A stretch of DNA of 64,000 nucleotides from CAITSH01 sp945892985 (lineage in GTDB: Bacteria; Pseudomonadota; Gammaproteobacteria; Burkholderiales; SG8-39): NCBI GenBank assembly GCA_945892985.1, contig CAMDDU010000016.1, positions 19,035 through 83,034 of the forward strand, given 5' to 3'. A program made the translations under genes and the position numbers. Shown here one piece after another: positions 1 to 8,445 of this stretch. How positions within the stretch are numbered: the first letter of the stretch is position 1; every line of letters starts with the position of its first letter. Below the pieces are notes generated by a model. The model made no database searches. It saw nothing but the letters and a program-made list of their open reading frames with translations, and was not told where the DNA came from.

Positions 1-114
1 GACGGTGCCGGCCTGGACATGCTGGTGATGTCCTCGGGCGACATGATGCGGCTCATTCGCGCCGATGCCGAAAAATACGGCAAGGCGGCCAAACTGGCCG
101 GGATCAAGGCCGAA
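1..114 (+). pseudogene. 3' fragment of a Bug-family substrate-binding protein gene (runs off window)
   Basis: Frame 1 opens at the window edge and reads a typical Bug C-terminus (a ...RLIRADAEKYGK... stretch followed by LAGIKAE). Intact Bug proteins in this window end in almost the same way, usually GIKAE and then a stop. Here the stop has become TGG and the frame runs on into non-homologous sequence until about position 312. Only this C-terminal part lies in the window, so it may be the end of a longer gene to the left or a fragment. A diverged copy of the same stretch lies at 7460-7581, on the other side of the pilus operon. Confidence 0.6.
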
Positions 115-778
115 TGGGCCGGCCCTCCGGCGCAGCCGCCCGGTCCGCCCGTCTGCGCTGTCCAACGCGCTACGTTGGCGGCGCGACAATCTGCGCGCCT
201 TCCTGTGCGCGCGTTCCTGCGCGACTGGCTGCGCTTTGTGACGCCGGACACCCTCAAAGCGTGCGCAGCCAATGCCACCATCCAGGTGAGCGCCAGACAC
301 AAGCCCTCTTGACTGCAATGACGACTGCCACGCGCGGCTTTTATATGGCCATCCGCGCAAGGATTTGAGCGTTAAAACCGAACGGCAGGAGCCGTGCCCG
401 GAGGCCTTCGCCACCGCAACCAGCAAGCATGGCGCGGGGCCGCACTAACAGACCTTGCATGCCAAGCGCGGGCAAGCGCTGCTTGGCGATGTTTCCCCGG
501 CCGGTGCGCCATTCGGGTGGCTGGGCTGCAATGCCAACAGTGCCAACAGTGCCAATCCGGATTAATTTTCGTTAACGCGTCGGATTTTCAAGCGCTTTGG
601 CTCACCCTAAGCAGTCAGTTGCCTGGCTTCGGCTGGCGTCGGCATACGCTGCAGACGCTGCAACTGCTTATGAACAAGGGGCAAGAAAACCGGGCCCCGA
701 TAAGCGGCGGTTTGGCTTTCTTGGCGCCGGCGAGAAGTGCGTGAATAAACTGGATGGACTTAATTTTCGCGATGACTG
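115..778. other. Intergenic region upstream of the pilus operon
   Basis: No convincing gene is seen in this stretch; short open frames here have no recognisable motif. It contains a 9-bp direct repeat TGCCAACAG at 532-540 and 541-549 with a third, imperfect copy from 550. It must hold the promoter of the pilus operon, but no clear -35/-10 pair was identified. Confidence 0.5.
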
Positions 779-1381
779 ATGCCTTCATTTGACCACCTGA
801 AACCTGCTCTTGTCCCGCCCCAAAGAAAAGGCTTTTGCGCGCAGGCTGTGCGTGGTGTAACGCTGATCGAGTTGCTCGTCGTCATGACCATTATCGGCGT
901 GTTGTTGAGCATAGGCGTGCCATCGTATCGCTCGTTTTCCAACAACAGCCGTATCTCCGGCGCGATCAACGCCTTGCTCGGGGACTTGCAATTCACCCGC
1001 GCAGAGGCGAACAAGCGCGGCTCGTATGTTAGCGCCTGCGCCTCGGTCTCGTTCAGCACCTGCAGCGCCAGTCCCCGTTGGGATACGGGCTGGATCGTGT
1101 TTGTCGACAGTAACCACAACGGCACGGCAGACAAAGAGGAGGCTATTTTGCGGCAACAAGCCGCCTTTTCCACCACCGATAGCGCTGTTGCAGATTCAAG
1201 CGTAGCAATAATCACCTTTAATCGCGAAGCCTTCATCAGCGACCTTCCCGATGCCGTCGATACAGTCACAATTACATTCAAGCCGCTCAACGCCATTGAC
1301 CCCACTTGGACGCGCTGCCTCGCGGTTGGCAAGATGGGTCGCATGACTGTCCAAAAATCGGGTACCGGGGCGTGTTTGTGA
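779..1381 (+). CDS. fimT: Type IV pilus minor pilin, FimT/GspH family
   Basis: 200 aa. Minor pseudopilin thought to help initiate type IV pilus assembly in the inner membrane. After a basic leader of about 26 residues comes the prepilin peptidase site G/VTLIELLVVM, with Glu at +5 of the mature protein and a hydrophobic helix. The Cys pair near the C-terminus (RCLAVG and GACL) fits the GspH/FimT fold. First gene of a six-gene operon with overlapping stop and start codons; the GTG of the next gene overlaps its TGA. The leader is long, so a later start is possible. The order fimT-pilV-pilW-pilX-pilY1-pilE supports the name. Confidence 0.85.
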   Translation: MPSFDHLKPALVPPQRKGFCAQAVRGVTLIELLVVMTIIGVLLSIGVPSYRSFSNNSRISGAINALLGDLQFTRAEANKRGSYVSACASVSFSTCSASPRWDTGWIVFVDSNHNGTADKEEAILRQQAAFSTTDSAVADSSVAIITFNREAFISDLPDAVDTVTITFKPLNAIDPTWTRCLAVGKMGRMTVQKSGTGACL

Positions 1382-1923
1382 GGCCAGCGGGTGCCGGCCC
1401 GCGGCGCGCGGGTTTCAGCCTGATCGAGGTCATGATCACGCTGGCCATCATGGCGGTTGGCTTGCTCGGGGTGGCCAAGATGCAGGCACTGGCGATTGGC
1501 AATACCAAAACGGCCGGATCGCGCGCCCTCGCCGCCATACACGCGGCAGGCATGGCGTCCGCCATGCACGCCAACAAGGCTTACTGGGCGGCCCGATTGG
1601 CACCGGCCAATGTGAGCGTGAACGTCGGCGCCAGTGTGCTCAGCGACGCAACACTCCAGGCCCAGAGCACTAACTGCGTAAGCAGCAATTGCACGCCGGT
1701 GCAAATGGCGGCCTATGACTTGAAGCTATGGGGCACGGCCTTGACCCGGCAGTTGCCCGGGGGCACCGGAGCCCTTGCTTGCCCGGTTGTTGTGTCACCG
1801 ACCCAAGTCGAATGCACGCTCACCGTGAGCTGGAGTGAAAGACATGTCGGTGTTAATCCCGCCATTCTCGATGAGGCCAAGCAAGAGACCACGCAGAGTC
1901 TGGTGCTATTGGTGCAGCCGTGA
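1378..1923 (+). CDS. pilV: Type IV pilus modification protein / minor pilin PilV
   Basis: About 181 aa from a GTG start that overlaps the fimT stop as GTGA; a GGGG stretch 7-8 bases upstream could serve as ribosome binding site. The prepilin motif G/FSLIEVMITLAIMAVGLLG, a PilV hallmark, follows a short basic leader. The mature protein has paired cysteines in the middle (NCVSSNC) and a typical C-terminal strand region. Minor pilins of this class prime pilus assembly together with PilW, PilX and PilY1. An in-frame ATG lies upstream at 1306, inside fimT, but the overlap pattern in this operon favours GTG at 1378. Confidence 0.85.
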   Translation: MRPAGAGPRRAGFSLIEVMITLAIMAVGLLGVAKMQALAIGNTKTAGSRALAAIHAAGMASAMHANKAYWAARLAPANVSVNVGASVLSDATLQAQSTNCVSSNCTPVQMAAYDLKLWGTALTRQLPGGTGALACPVVVSPTQVECTLTVSWSERHVGVNPAILDEAKQETTQSLVLLVQP

Positions 1924-2642
1924 CTTCAAGACTGCATGCAAAGCACGCATGGCGCAGGCAAGAGGGCCTGACCATGATAGAGATCATGATCAGCCTGAGC
2001 ATTGCGCTATTCCTGATGACCGGTTTGTTTGCATTGTTTCTGTCGACCAAGCAGAACTCCGTGGCGCAAAGCGCCCTGTCCCAGTTGCAAGATGACCAAC
2101 GCATGGCCATGAGCCTGTTGGCAACCATAATCCAGCAGGCCGGTTACTTTCCCAACCCTCAAACCGCCACCCTGGCGACGGCTTTGCCGGTGGATGCCAC
2201 GTTTTTGGGCGAGGGGCAATCGGTGTTTGGCACAGCCGGAGCGACGCAGCAGATTAGCATTCGCTTTGTCGCAGCTAAGGCTGAAACGCCTCCTGCGGAG
2301 TTCCCCATGAATTGCAATGGCGGTTTCAATAAGAGCGGGGCCGATCTCACCTATGTCAATACGTTTGCGATTGTGTCAAACGAGCTGACCTGCAAGGTAA
2401 ACGCCGGCGCGGCGCAATCCTTGGTGGCGGGGATCAGTGCACTGAGCGCCCAATATGGCGTAGACCCGGATGCCACGGGTTCTATTAGCCAGTATCTTAA
2501 TCCCGGGCAAATGACGACCGCGCTGTGGCAGAGCGTGCGCTCTGTACGCGTGACCTTGACCTTCTTGAATCCCCTGGCCGGCCAGCCCGGACAGCTGCCC
2601 ATTGAGTTTAGCCGGGTCATCAACGTGCAAAGCAGAACATGA
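1920..2642 (+). CDS. pilW: Type IV pilus assembly protein PilW
   Basis: 240 aa, starting with GTG that overlaps the pilV stop (GTGA). The prepilin cleavage site is EG/LTMIEIMISLSIALFLM, followed by a segment rich in polar residues (QLQDDQRMAMSLLATIIQQAGYF) characteristic of PilW. PilW is an inner-membrane minor pilin of the priming complex. Its stop overlaps the pilX start (ATGA), so translation is probably coupled along the operon. Confidence 0.87.
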   Translation: MTSRLHAKHAWRRQEGLTMIEIMISLSIALFLMTGLFALFLSTKQNSVAQSALSQLQDDQRMAMSLLATIIQQAGYFPNPQTATLATALPVDATFLGEGQSVFGTAGATQQISIRFVAAKAETPPAEFPMNCNGGFNKSGADLTYVNTFAIVSNELTCKVNAGAAQSLVAGISALSAQYGVDPDATGSISQYLNPGQMTTALWQSVRSVRVTLTFLNPLAGQPGQLPIEFSRVINVQSRT

Positions 2643-3232
2643 AGCGGGCTGGCGAGCGCCGCTGTGCAGGCCGCGCGGGCAGGGGGCGGGGATTTGTGCT
2701 GGTCACGGCGCTGCTTATTTTGCTGGTGCTGTCGATGCTGTCGGCCAGCATGTTTCGCAGCTTTGCCCTGCAAGAGAATATCGCCGGCAGCACGCGCGAG
2801 AAGCAGCGCGCAGCACATTCTGCGCAAAGCGCACTGCAATACGGCGAGTGGTGGTTGGCGCAGGGCAACGGCGGGAGTGGTGCGGCTTGCACCGTCCTGC
2901 TCGACGGGTCTGCCGCACCGCCGACGACCCAGATTTGCGACACCGCCCTCACCAGCGCCCAAGTGGCCAGTGTTCCATGGAAATCCCTTGCGGCTGTGGA
3001 GATTGGCGTCCAGTACACGCCCGGTCAATTGGCAACCTCGGCGAATGGCGGTGTCAACACCTACAGCGACAGGCCGCGCTTCCATATCTTCTCTCTTGGC
3101 TCGGATCCGAGCGGCCTTTCCCAACTCTATCAAGTGTCAGCCTGGGCCTACGGCGGCAACACCAACGCGATAAGTGTCGTGCAAAGCGTGTATTCCATTA
3201 AAGGCGGTGTCATTGACGCCGGAGGATTGTGA
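2639..3232 (+). CDS. pilX: Type IV pilus assembly protein PilX
   Basis: 197 aa. The N-terminus is a short Arg/Gly-rich leader followed by GFVLVTALLILLVLSMLS and a helix with SMFRSFALQENIAGSTREKQRA, typical of PilX, which often lacks the strict Glu+5 of major pilins. It belongs to the minor-pilin priming complex. The start ATG overlaps the pilW TGA. A Shine-Dalgarno sequence, GGAGG, for pilY1 lies inside its last codons. Confidence 0.87.
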   Translation: MKRAGERRCAGRAGRGRGFVLVTALLILLVLSMLSASMFRSFALQENIAGSTREKQRAAHSAQSALQYGEWWLAQGNGGSGAACTVLLDGSAAPPTTQICDTALTSAQVASVPWKSLAAVEIGVQYTPGQLATSANGGVNTYSDRPRFHIFSLGSDPSGLSQLYQVSAWAYGGNTNAISVVQSVYSIKGGVIDAGGL

Positions 3233-6200
3233 TGAAACTAAAAAAACACGGCACGGCGCTTGGTGTTTGGCCTGGTGTTTGGCTTGCTCTTGCTTTATTT
3301 TTTTGTGTAACGCCTCAGGCCAGCGCGCAAGTCCCTGTCGCAGACAACTTTACCGGCGGGAGGGCAAGCCAGACCTGGCGGCCTAGCGGCGCAGCCTGCC
3401 TGACTGCCGGCAATGGAACCGGCAGTATTCCAAAATGCGCCTCAGGTAGTGGCGGAAAAACGGGCACCTTGCCTGACCCTGTCGGAGACGGTGCGCTGCG
3501 CCTCACGCACGCAGTCGGCTATCAGGTTGGCGCTGTTTTGTCCGATTTTACGTTTCCCTCCAACGCGGGTCTTGCGGTGACCTTTACCAGCCTCACCTAT
3601 GGCGGGAATGGGGCTGACGGGCTGAGCTTTTTTCTCATGGACGGGTCTGTGCCTGTTCCTGTGGCCCCCGCGCAATACCCGCTTGGCGCAACGGGCGGCT
3701 CACTCGCGTATGCCTGCTCGAATTCGAATGGCGTTGCTGATGGCCTGGTTGGCGGCTACCTCGGCTTGGGTATTGATGAATACGGCAATTTTTTGTGGGA
3801 CGTGACTAATACAAGGTATCCTCCACAGTACCAAGGACGGCAACCCGGGACCATCGGTTTGCGCGGGGCCGGCAATACTGCGGCCAGCTGGCTGAGGGCT
3901 AATTATCCCGCGGTCTACCCCAAACTTCCTACGCAGGCTCAAGTGCGAGCGGCCTGTAGAACTGGGCGGGTCGGTGGTATCGCTAATGCTGGGGTGGTAT
4001 TGGCGAATTATCCGGTCATCGCAAACGGGTTTAAGGTAATAGGACAGGCCGCGCTTTGGCAATCCGTCAACACGCGACCACTAGCGACGGCCATGACCTA
4101 CCAGCTCAAGCTGACGCAAGGGGGCTTGCTTTCCCTCAGTTACAGCGCCGCCGGTGGTGCGGCTCAACCGATTTTGACTGACCAAAATATTACTGTGGGC
4201 AACGGACCGATGCCCGCGAGTTTTCGCTTTGGCTTCGCCGCGTCCACCGGCGGCGCTACCGCTAATCATGAAATTACGTGCTTCCAGGCCGCCCCTGCAG
4301 AATATTCATCCACGTCGGCTGCGGTCAACACCCAGCAAACCGGCCAGGTCAAGACCGGCACACAAATCTATCTATCGTTTTTTCACACCGCCAACTGGTG
4401 GGGCCAGCTTACCTCGCAAGATCTTGTGTACGACAAAGTCAGCGGTGCGGTGAGCATAAAACCGGTCTCCAACTGGGATGCCGGCTGCGTGCTGAGCGGC
4501 GGAAGCTGTACTGCGACGGGGGTGGGCGGCATGTTGGCGCAGGGTTCAGACGCAAGAACCATATTGACCTGGGACACGGAGAATGGCCAAGGCATTCCTT
4601 TTCAGTGGAATAGCCTGAGCGCCGCGCAAAGAGCCGCTTTGACCGACGGTGACGCATTGCCGGTGAACGCCAGTCGTTTGAATTATTTACGCGGTGACCG
4701 AACGAATGAGCGCAATGCTTTGGGGGTGGGTTTATATCGCAAACGCACGAGTGTCCTGGGGGACATTATTGAGTCCAGCCCAACCTGGGTAGGGCCGCCT
4801 TCTGCGCCCTACCCGAACACCTGGAGCGACAAACGCTATATCAAGGCCGACATCAACGAGAACCTCGCTGGCGCCCAAACCTATGCCGCATTTATTGCTG
4901 CCAAAAAAACGCGGCAACACGTCGTTTATTCCGGGGCGAACGACGGCCTGCTTCACGGCTACAGGGCAGGCGCGTCCGATGCCGACGGCGTATTTGTAAA
5001 TAACCCCAACTTCCCCAATGATGGGCGCGAAGTGCTCGCCTACATGCCCGCCGCAATGCTCACGCGCATGCACAACAATACGAACGTAGCGCTGGATTAT
5101 GCCAATCCCCAGTACGCGCACATCTTTGGCGTCAACGCCACGCCTTACGCCGGAGACTTGTTTTACAAGGTGGGCGGTGTCGGAAAATGGCACACCTGGT
5201 TGGTCGGCGGTTTGGGCGAGGGCGGCGCGGCAATCTATGCGCTGGACATCACCAACCCGGCCGATTTTAGGGAGAATCAAGCCGCTAACCTGGTCAAGTT
5301 TGAATTGACCCCGGCGGCCATAACGGCCAAACGCTGTGCCAACCTGCCGCTCGACTGCGGCCCTAACTTAGGCAAGACCTACGGCACCCCGCAGATCCGT
5401 CGTTTTCACAATGGCAAGTGGGGGGTGGTGTTCGGAAATGGCCTGGAGAGCGCAAGCGGCAAAGCCGGGATTTATATCCTGATCGTCGGTGATGAAGGTG
5501 CAACCGACCTGTATTTTCTGGACACCGGCTCCGTCGCGCCTAACGGCATCAGCTTTGTCACACCGGTAGACTTGGATCAGGATCACATTACCGATTACGT
5601 TTATGCCGGCGACATAAAGGGGAATGTTTGGCGCTTCGATTTGACGAGCGAAAGCCCAGCCGGCTGGGCTGTCTCGAAATTTGGCAATCCGATTGCAACA
5701 CCGCTGTTTTCAGCCGCAACGCCCGCACCACTAGGCACGACGGGCATCCTTGGCAGCATCGCCGGTACCACGCTTACCGTCAACTCAGGGACCGGGCTCA
5801 GAGTTGGGATGGCGCTTACCGGTAATGGCGTAACGGCTGGCACATGGGTGACGGCGCTTGTCACGGGTAACGGTAGTGTGGGTACCTACCTCGTTAGCCC
5901 CACGCAGACCGTTGCTGCGGCGGCCCTCGCAGGGTCGCTGGCGCAAAACCAGATAAGTACCAAATTGGCGGCGGCGCTGACCTTGGATACCAGTGCGGAC
6001 TCCGCCTACCGACTCACTATCAATTTTGGCACTGGAAGCCAGACGCCACAAACAATCGGGGGGGATGTTAGCTACGCGGCCGGTCAGCATCGCTTATACG
6101 GCATTTGGGATTGGGATATGGATGCCTGGAATCAAAACTCGACGGTAAAAATGAAAACACTTGTCGGGCCCCGATCGATCGTGTTGGCCAGTCTTAGAGA

Positions 6201-6738
6201 ACAAACGATTCTAGCGACTGTTATTGCAAATGGCGCTAACGGCATCAGTGCTTATCGAACCACCAGCCAGAACGCAGTGAGCTGGTGCAACAGCACGCCC
6301 TGCGTTGCCAACACCAAGTATGGCTGGACCATGCAGTTGCCCGCCGCGCTCGCAGGGCAAACAGCGGGGGAGCAGATTATTTACAGCCCGATACTCTCGC
6401 AAGGCGCCTTTATCGTGAATACGGTCGTTCCCGCAACGAACAGTCCATTGAGTTGTGTTCGTGATCCCAACGGCGGTTGGACCATGGCCCTCGCGCCGGC
6501 GACAGGCGCGGCGTTTTCGAATTCTTTTTTTGCTGACGCGTCGAACAATTTTGTCAAACTTGGCGGACAAAGTGTCAGTGGCGCGCAGTTGGGTGCGGTT
6601 GGCTCCCCGTCGGTGGTGTCTGCGGGCGGTAAGCCGCAACTGGTCAACCAGACCAGCAAGGGAACGGGGGTGGTCAGCAAAATTAATCCGCCGGCGGGAA
6701 GCATTGGCTCTCGCCTTACGTGGCAGCAAATTCGGTGA
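3232..6738 (+). CDS. pilY1: Type IV pilus tip-associated adhesin PilY1, with an inserted phage-fibre-like module
   Basis: About 1168 aa. PilY1 is exported, associates with the pilus tip and acts in adhesion, surface sensing and control of extension and retraction. A signal peptide ends near ASAQ. The N-terminal part (about residues 35-370) resembles a lectin-like domain; the C-terminal half is the PilY1 beta-propeller, with VVYSGANDGLLHGY and a calcium-loop motif DLDQDHITD at residues 780-788, followed by YAGDIKGNVWRFD. Residues about 838-902 are unlike PilY1 and match the low-complexity G/T/V pattern common in phage tail fibres (GTTLTV, GMALTGNGV, GTYLVSPTQTV). Start chosen at ATG 3232, six bases after GGAGG; a GTG at 3229 is also in frame. 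Confidence 0.88.
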   Translation: MKLKKHGTALGVWPGVWLALALFFCVTPQASAQVPVADNFTGGRASQTWRPSGAACLTAGNGTGSIPKCASGSGGKTGTLPDPVGDGALRLTHAVGYQVGAVLSDFTFPSNAGLAVTFTSLTYGGNGADGLSFFLMDGSVPVPVAPAQYPLGATGGSLAYACSNSNGVADGLVGGYLGLGIDEYGNFLWDVTNTRYPPQYQGRQPGTIGLRGAGNTAASWLRANYPAVYPKLPTQAQVRAACRTGRVGGIANAGVVLANYPVIANGFKVIGQAALWQSVNTRPLATAMTYQLKLTQGGLLSLSYSAAGGAAQPILTDQNITVGNGPMPASFRFGFAASTGGATANHEITCFQAAPAEYSSTSAAVNTQQTGQVKTGTQIYLSFFHTANWWGQLTSQDLVYDKVSGAVSIKPVSNWDAGCVLSGGSCTATGVGGMLAQGSDARTILTWDTENGQGIPFQWNSLSAAQRAALTDGDALPVNASRLNYLRGDRTNERNALGVGLYRKRTSVLGDIIESSPTWVGPPSAPYPNTWSDKRYIKADINENLAGAQTYAAFIAAKKTRQHVVYSGANDGLLHGYRAGASDADGVFVNNPNFPNDGREVLAYMPAAMLTRMHNNTNVALDYANPQYAHIFGVNATPYAGDLFYKVGGVGKWHTWLVGGLGEGGAAIYALDITNPADFRENQAANLVKFELTPAAITAKRCANLPLDCGPNLGKTYGTPQIRRFHNGKWGVVFGNGLESASGKAGIYILIVGDEGATDLYFLDTGSVAPNGISFVTPVDLDQDHITDYVYAGDIKGNVWRFDLTSESPAGWAVSKFGNPIATPLFSAATPAPLGTTGILGSIAGTTLTVNSGTGLRVGMALTGNGVTAGTWVTALVTGNGSVGTYLVSPTQTVAAAALAGSLAQNQISTKLAAALTLDTSADSAYRLTINFGTGSQTPQTIGGDVSYAAGQHRLYGIWDWDMDAWNQNSTVKMKTLVGPRSIVLASLREQTILATVIANGANGISAYRTTSQNAVSWCNSTPCVANTKYGWTMQLPAALAGQTAGEQIIYSPILSQGAFIVNTVVPATNSPLSCVRDPNGGWTMALAPATGAAFSNSFFADASNNFVKLGGQSVSGAQLGAVGSPSVVSAGGKPQLVNQTSKGTGVVSKINPPAGSIGSRLTWQQIR

Positions 6739-7280
6739 TGTGGTGGAAAATGAAACATTGCAGAATTTTTGATGGCCGAGCCTTGACGTGGCGTGACTCG
6801 CGCCGCGGCACGGCGTCCCAAGCTGGCCGTGCCGGCCTTCGCGGCCAGGCCAAATTGCGCGGCTTTAGCTTGATTGAGTTGATGATCACTGTCGCCATCG
6901 TCGCCTTGCTCGCGGCAATCGCCGTGCCCTCGTACAACAACTCTGTGCGAAAAGCAAAACGCATGGATGCAAAGATTGCCTTGCTCGACATGGCCAGCCG
7001 GCAGGAGCGGTTTTTCAGCACCAACAACACCTACACTAGCTCAGCCGCCAATCTGGGCTACACCACATTGCCCGCATCGGTGCCAGGCAGTGGCACGACC
7101 ACCTACGAAATCAGCGTCAGCGCGGCCTCGACTGTCGCCTACAGCCTGCTTGCAACACCAAAGACAGACCAATTAAAGGACAGCTGCGGCAGCTACAGCA
7201 TCAACCAATTGGGGGTGCAAGCCAATACCTTCTCCGGCGCGAGCCTTACTGCCACACTGTCGGCTGATTGTTGGCGCTGA
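6738..7280 (+). CDS. pilE: Type IV pilin PilE-like
   Basis: 180 aa from the ATG that overlaps the pilY1 stop (TGATG); ATG at 6750 preceded by GGTGG is an alternative. After a long basic leader (about 40 residues) the sequence G/FSLIELMITVAIVALLAAIAVPSY is a textbook class III signal with Glu+5. The C-terminal disulfide loop is bounded by Cys in DSCGSY and ADCWR. Located last in the minor pilin operon, as PilE is in Pseudomonas and many Burkholderiales. It is probably a minor pilin rather than the major subunit, which is usually encoded elsewhere. Confidence 0.85.
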   Translation: MWWKMKHCRIFDGRALTWRDSRRGTASQAGRAGLRGQAKLRGFSLIELMITVAIVALLAAIAVPSYNNSVRKAKRMDAKIALLDMASRQERFFSTNNTYTSSAANLGYTTLPASVPGSGTTTYEISVSAASTVAYSLLATPKTDQLKDSCGSYSINQLGVQANTFSGASLTATLSADCWR

Positions 7281-7459
7281 AACTGTTGGCGCTAAGATTG
7301 TTGGCGCCGGGACTGCTGACAATAGGTATTTTCCGACTCGACTGACAGCCAGCACGCGGAGTCTTGGTCGAACGAAACGGCGGCCAATCGAACGGTTGCC
7401 GGGCACATCGAGATGGTCGCACCCCGCGTGCCGGCCGCCATGACCGATGTGCGAAAAAA

Positions 7460-7581
7460 GCCCGCCGGTGCCAGCCTGCACATGCTGGCTGATGTCCTCG
7501 GGCGACATGATGCGGCTCATTCGTGCCGATGCCCAGAAATACTGCCAGGCGGTCAAACTGGCCGGGATCAAGGCAGAATAG
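7460..7581 (+). pseudogene. Decayed 3' end of a Bug-family gene (second copy)
   Basis: This stretch is a close relative of positions 1-114: the same string beginning GGTGCC, CCTG, ACATGCTGG, then a GATGTCCTCGGGCGACATG block. A one-base insertion (CTGGCTGATG against CTGGTGATG) shifts the frame. After it, reading in the restored frame gives ADAQKYCQAVKLAGIKAE and a stop at 7579-7581, an ordinary Bug ending. Upstream (about 7395-7460) a weak resemblance to the middle of Bug proteins (GHIEMVAPRVPAAMTDVR) suggests an internal deletion. Confidence 0.7.
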
Positions 7582-7707
7582 GGCCGCGTTCCGGCGCGAC
7601 CGGTCCGAACGCCCCCGCGCCGATCACCAAAGCAGGGCGCTTAGCCCGAGCATCGTTCCACAAACGTTCCGGATGATCCACGCGTTTGCCGCCCGCCCAC
7701 ATCACGC

Positions 7708-7749
7708 TCAGATGCAGCAGCCCAGCATGCAGCGCAGATCGATGTTGAG
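7708..7749 (-). pseudogene. Remnant of the C-terminus of a D-2-hydroxyacid dehydrogenase gene
   Basis: On the minus strand this reads LNIDLRCMLGCCI and stop. That matches LNTELRCMLGCCI at the end of the larger hydroxyacid dehydrogenase pseudogene at 9824-10291. Nothing upstream of it is recognisably coding. It lies just after a Bug 3' end, as the larger pseudogene lies after an intact Bug gene, so the two pairs may derive from a duplication. Confidence 0.6.
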
Positions 7750-7865
7750 AGTTCAAGCGCCAGCTTTTCAATTGCCAATTTCAGAATTTGGGAAAGCTGC
7801 AAGAATCGCCAACGGTTCTATGCATGACGAATTAATTACAACACTATCCGGCCTTGATATTTAGC

Positions 7866-7930
7866 GATGTGCCCCCCCGATGTGCCCCCCCCGATGTGCC
7901 CCCCCGATGTGCCCCCCCGATGTGCCCCCC
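7866..7930. repeat. Minisatellite, five copies of GATGTGCCCCCCC
   Basis: Five tandem copies of a 13-bp unit, GATGTG followed by 6 to 8 cytosines, occupy this stretch (copy starts at 7866, 7879, 7893, 7906 and 7919). The C-tract length varies between copies, as expected for slipped-strand replication. It is intergenic, in a decayed region. Confidence 0.9.
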
Positions 7931-8187
7931 ATAGGGTAACCATATCCATCGGTCCGGTTTCCCAGCGAAAAATGGACCTGAATTGAGTTGCTGAGGTATT
8001 TCGTGTTGACGCCGACGCCAAATTGACTCAGGAGCTGATTTTGACTGGCCCAGCCCCGGAGGGGCGACCGGCGGCGAAGCGTGTACTTGATCAAAAAGAC
8101 GTGAGTGCTTCATGCTAAGCTGTCTGGCATTTCTGATCGGCGTCATAAACTGCAGCTTTCCCGCCCAGCGGCCCATCCGGTTAAGTT

Positions 8188-8298
8188 ATGTCTGAAACAG
8201 CTTTCTGCTACTACTGCGGCGCACGTCATCCTGTCGAAGAGATGCGCCAGATATTAACCAAGGGCGGCAAGCGCTGGCGCGCACCAACAACACCATGA
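8188..8298 (+). CDS. Possible small zinc-ribbon protein (36 aa), perhaps a fragment
   Basis: A 36-residue frame from ATG 8188 begins MSETAFCYYCGARHPVEEMR and contains one CxxC (CYYC) followed by a His, the start of a zinc-ribbon-like element. No second pair of metal ligands is present before the stop, and the next sequence belongs to another gene's 3' end in a different frame. It is probably the 5' end of a short metal-binding protein joined to unrelated sequence by deletion. Confidence 0.35.
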   Translation: MSETAFCYYCGARHPVEEMRQILTKGGKRWRAPTTP

Positions 8299-8393
8299 TC
8301 GTGCCGGCCAACCTCGCCGACCTGTCCTCGATGATGGCTACCGCAATGACCGTGCTCGACAAGACGCGTCCGGCGCAGGCAAAGCCGGTGTGA
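8277..8393 (+). pseudogene. 3' remnant of a possible SPFH/stomatin-like protein gene
   Basis: In the frame of ATG 8295 the sequence reads NNTMIVPANLADLSSMMATAMTVLD and then a Pro/Ala tail and stop at 8391-8393. The VPANLADL...A.A motif resembles the end of SPFH/band-7 (slipin) proteins, which act in membrane microdomains. No SPFH domain precedes it. It overlaps the end of the small zinc-ribbon frame, so a deletion seems to have fused two gene ends. Confidence 0.4.
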
Positions 8394-8445
8394 TGGTGTT
8401 TTGCAGATGATTTCCGGATCAAACATTTTTACCAGGGAGAATGCA

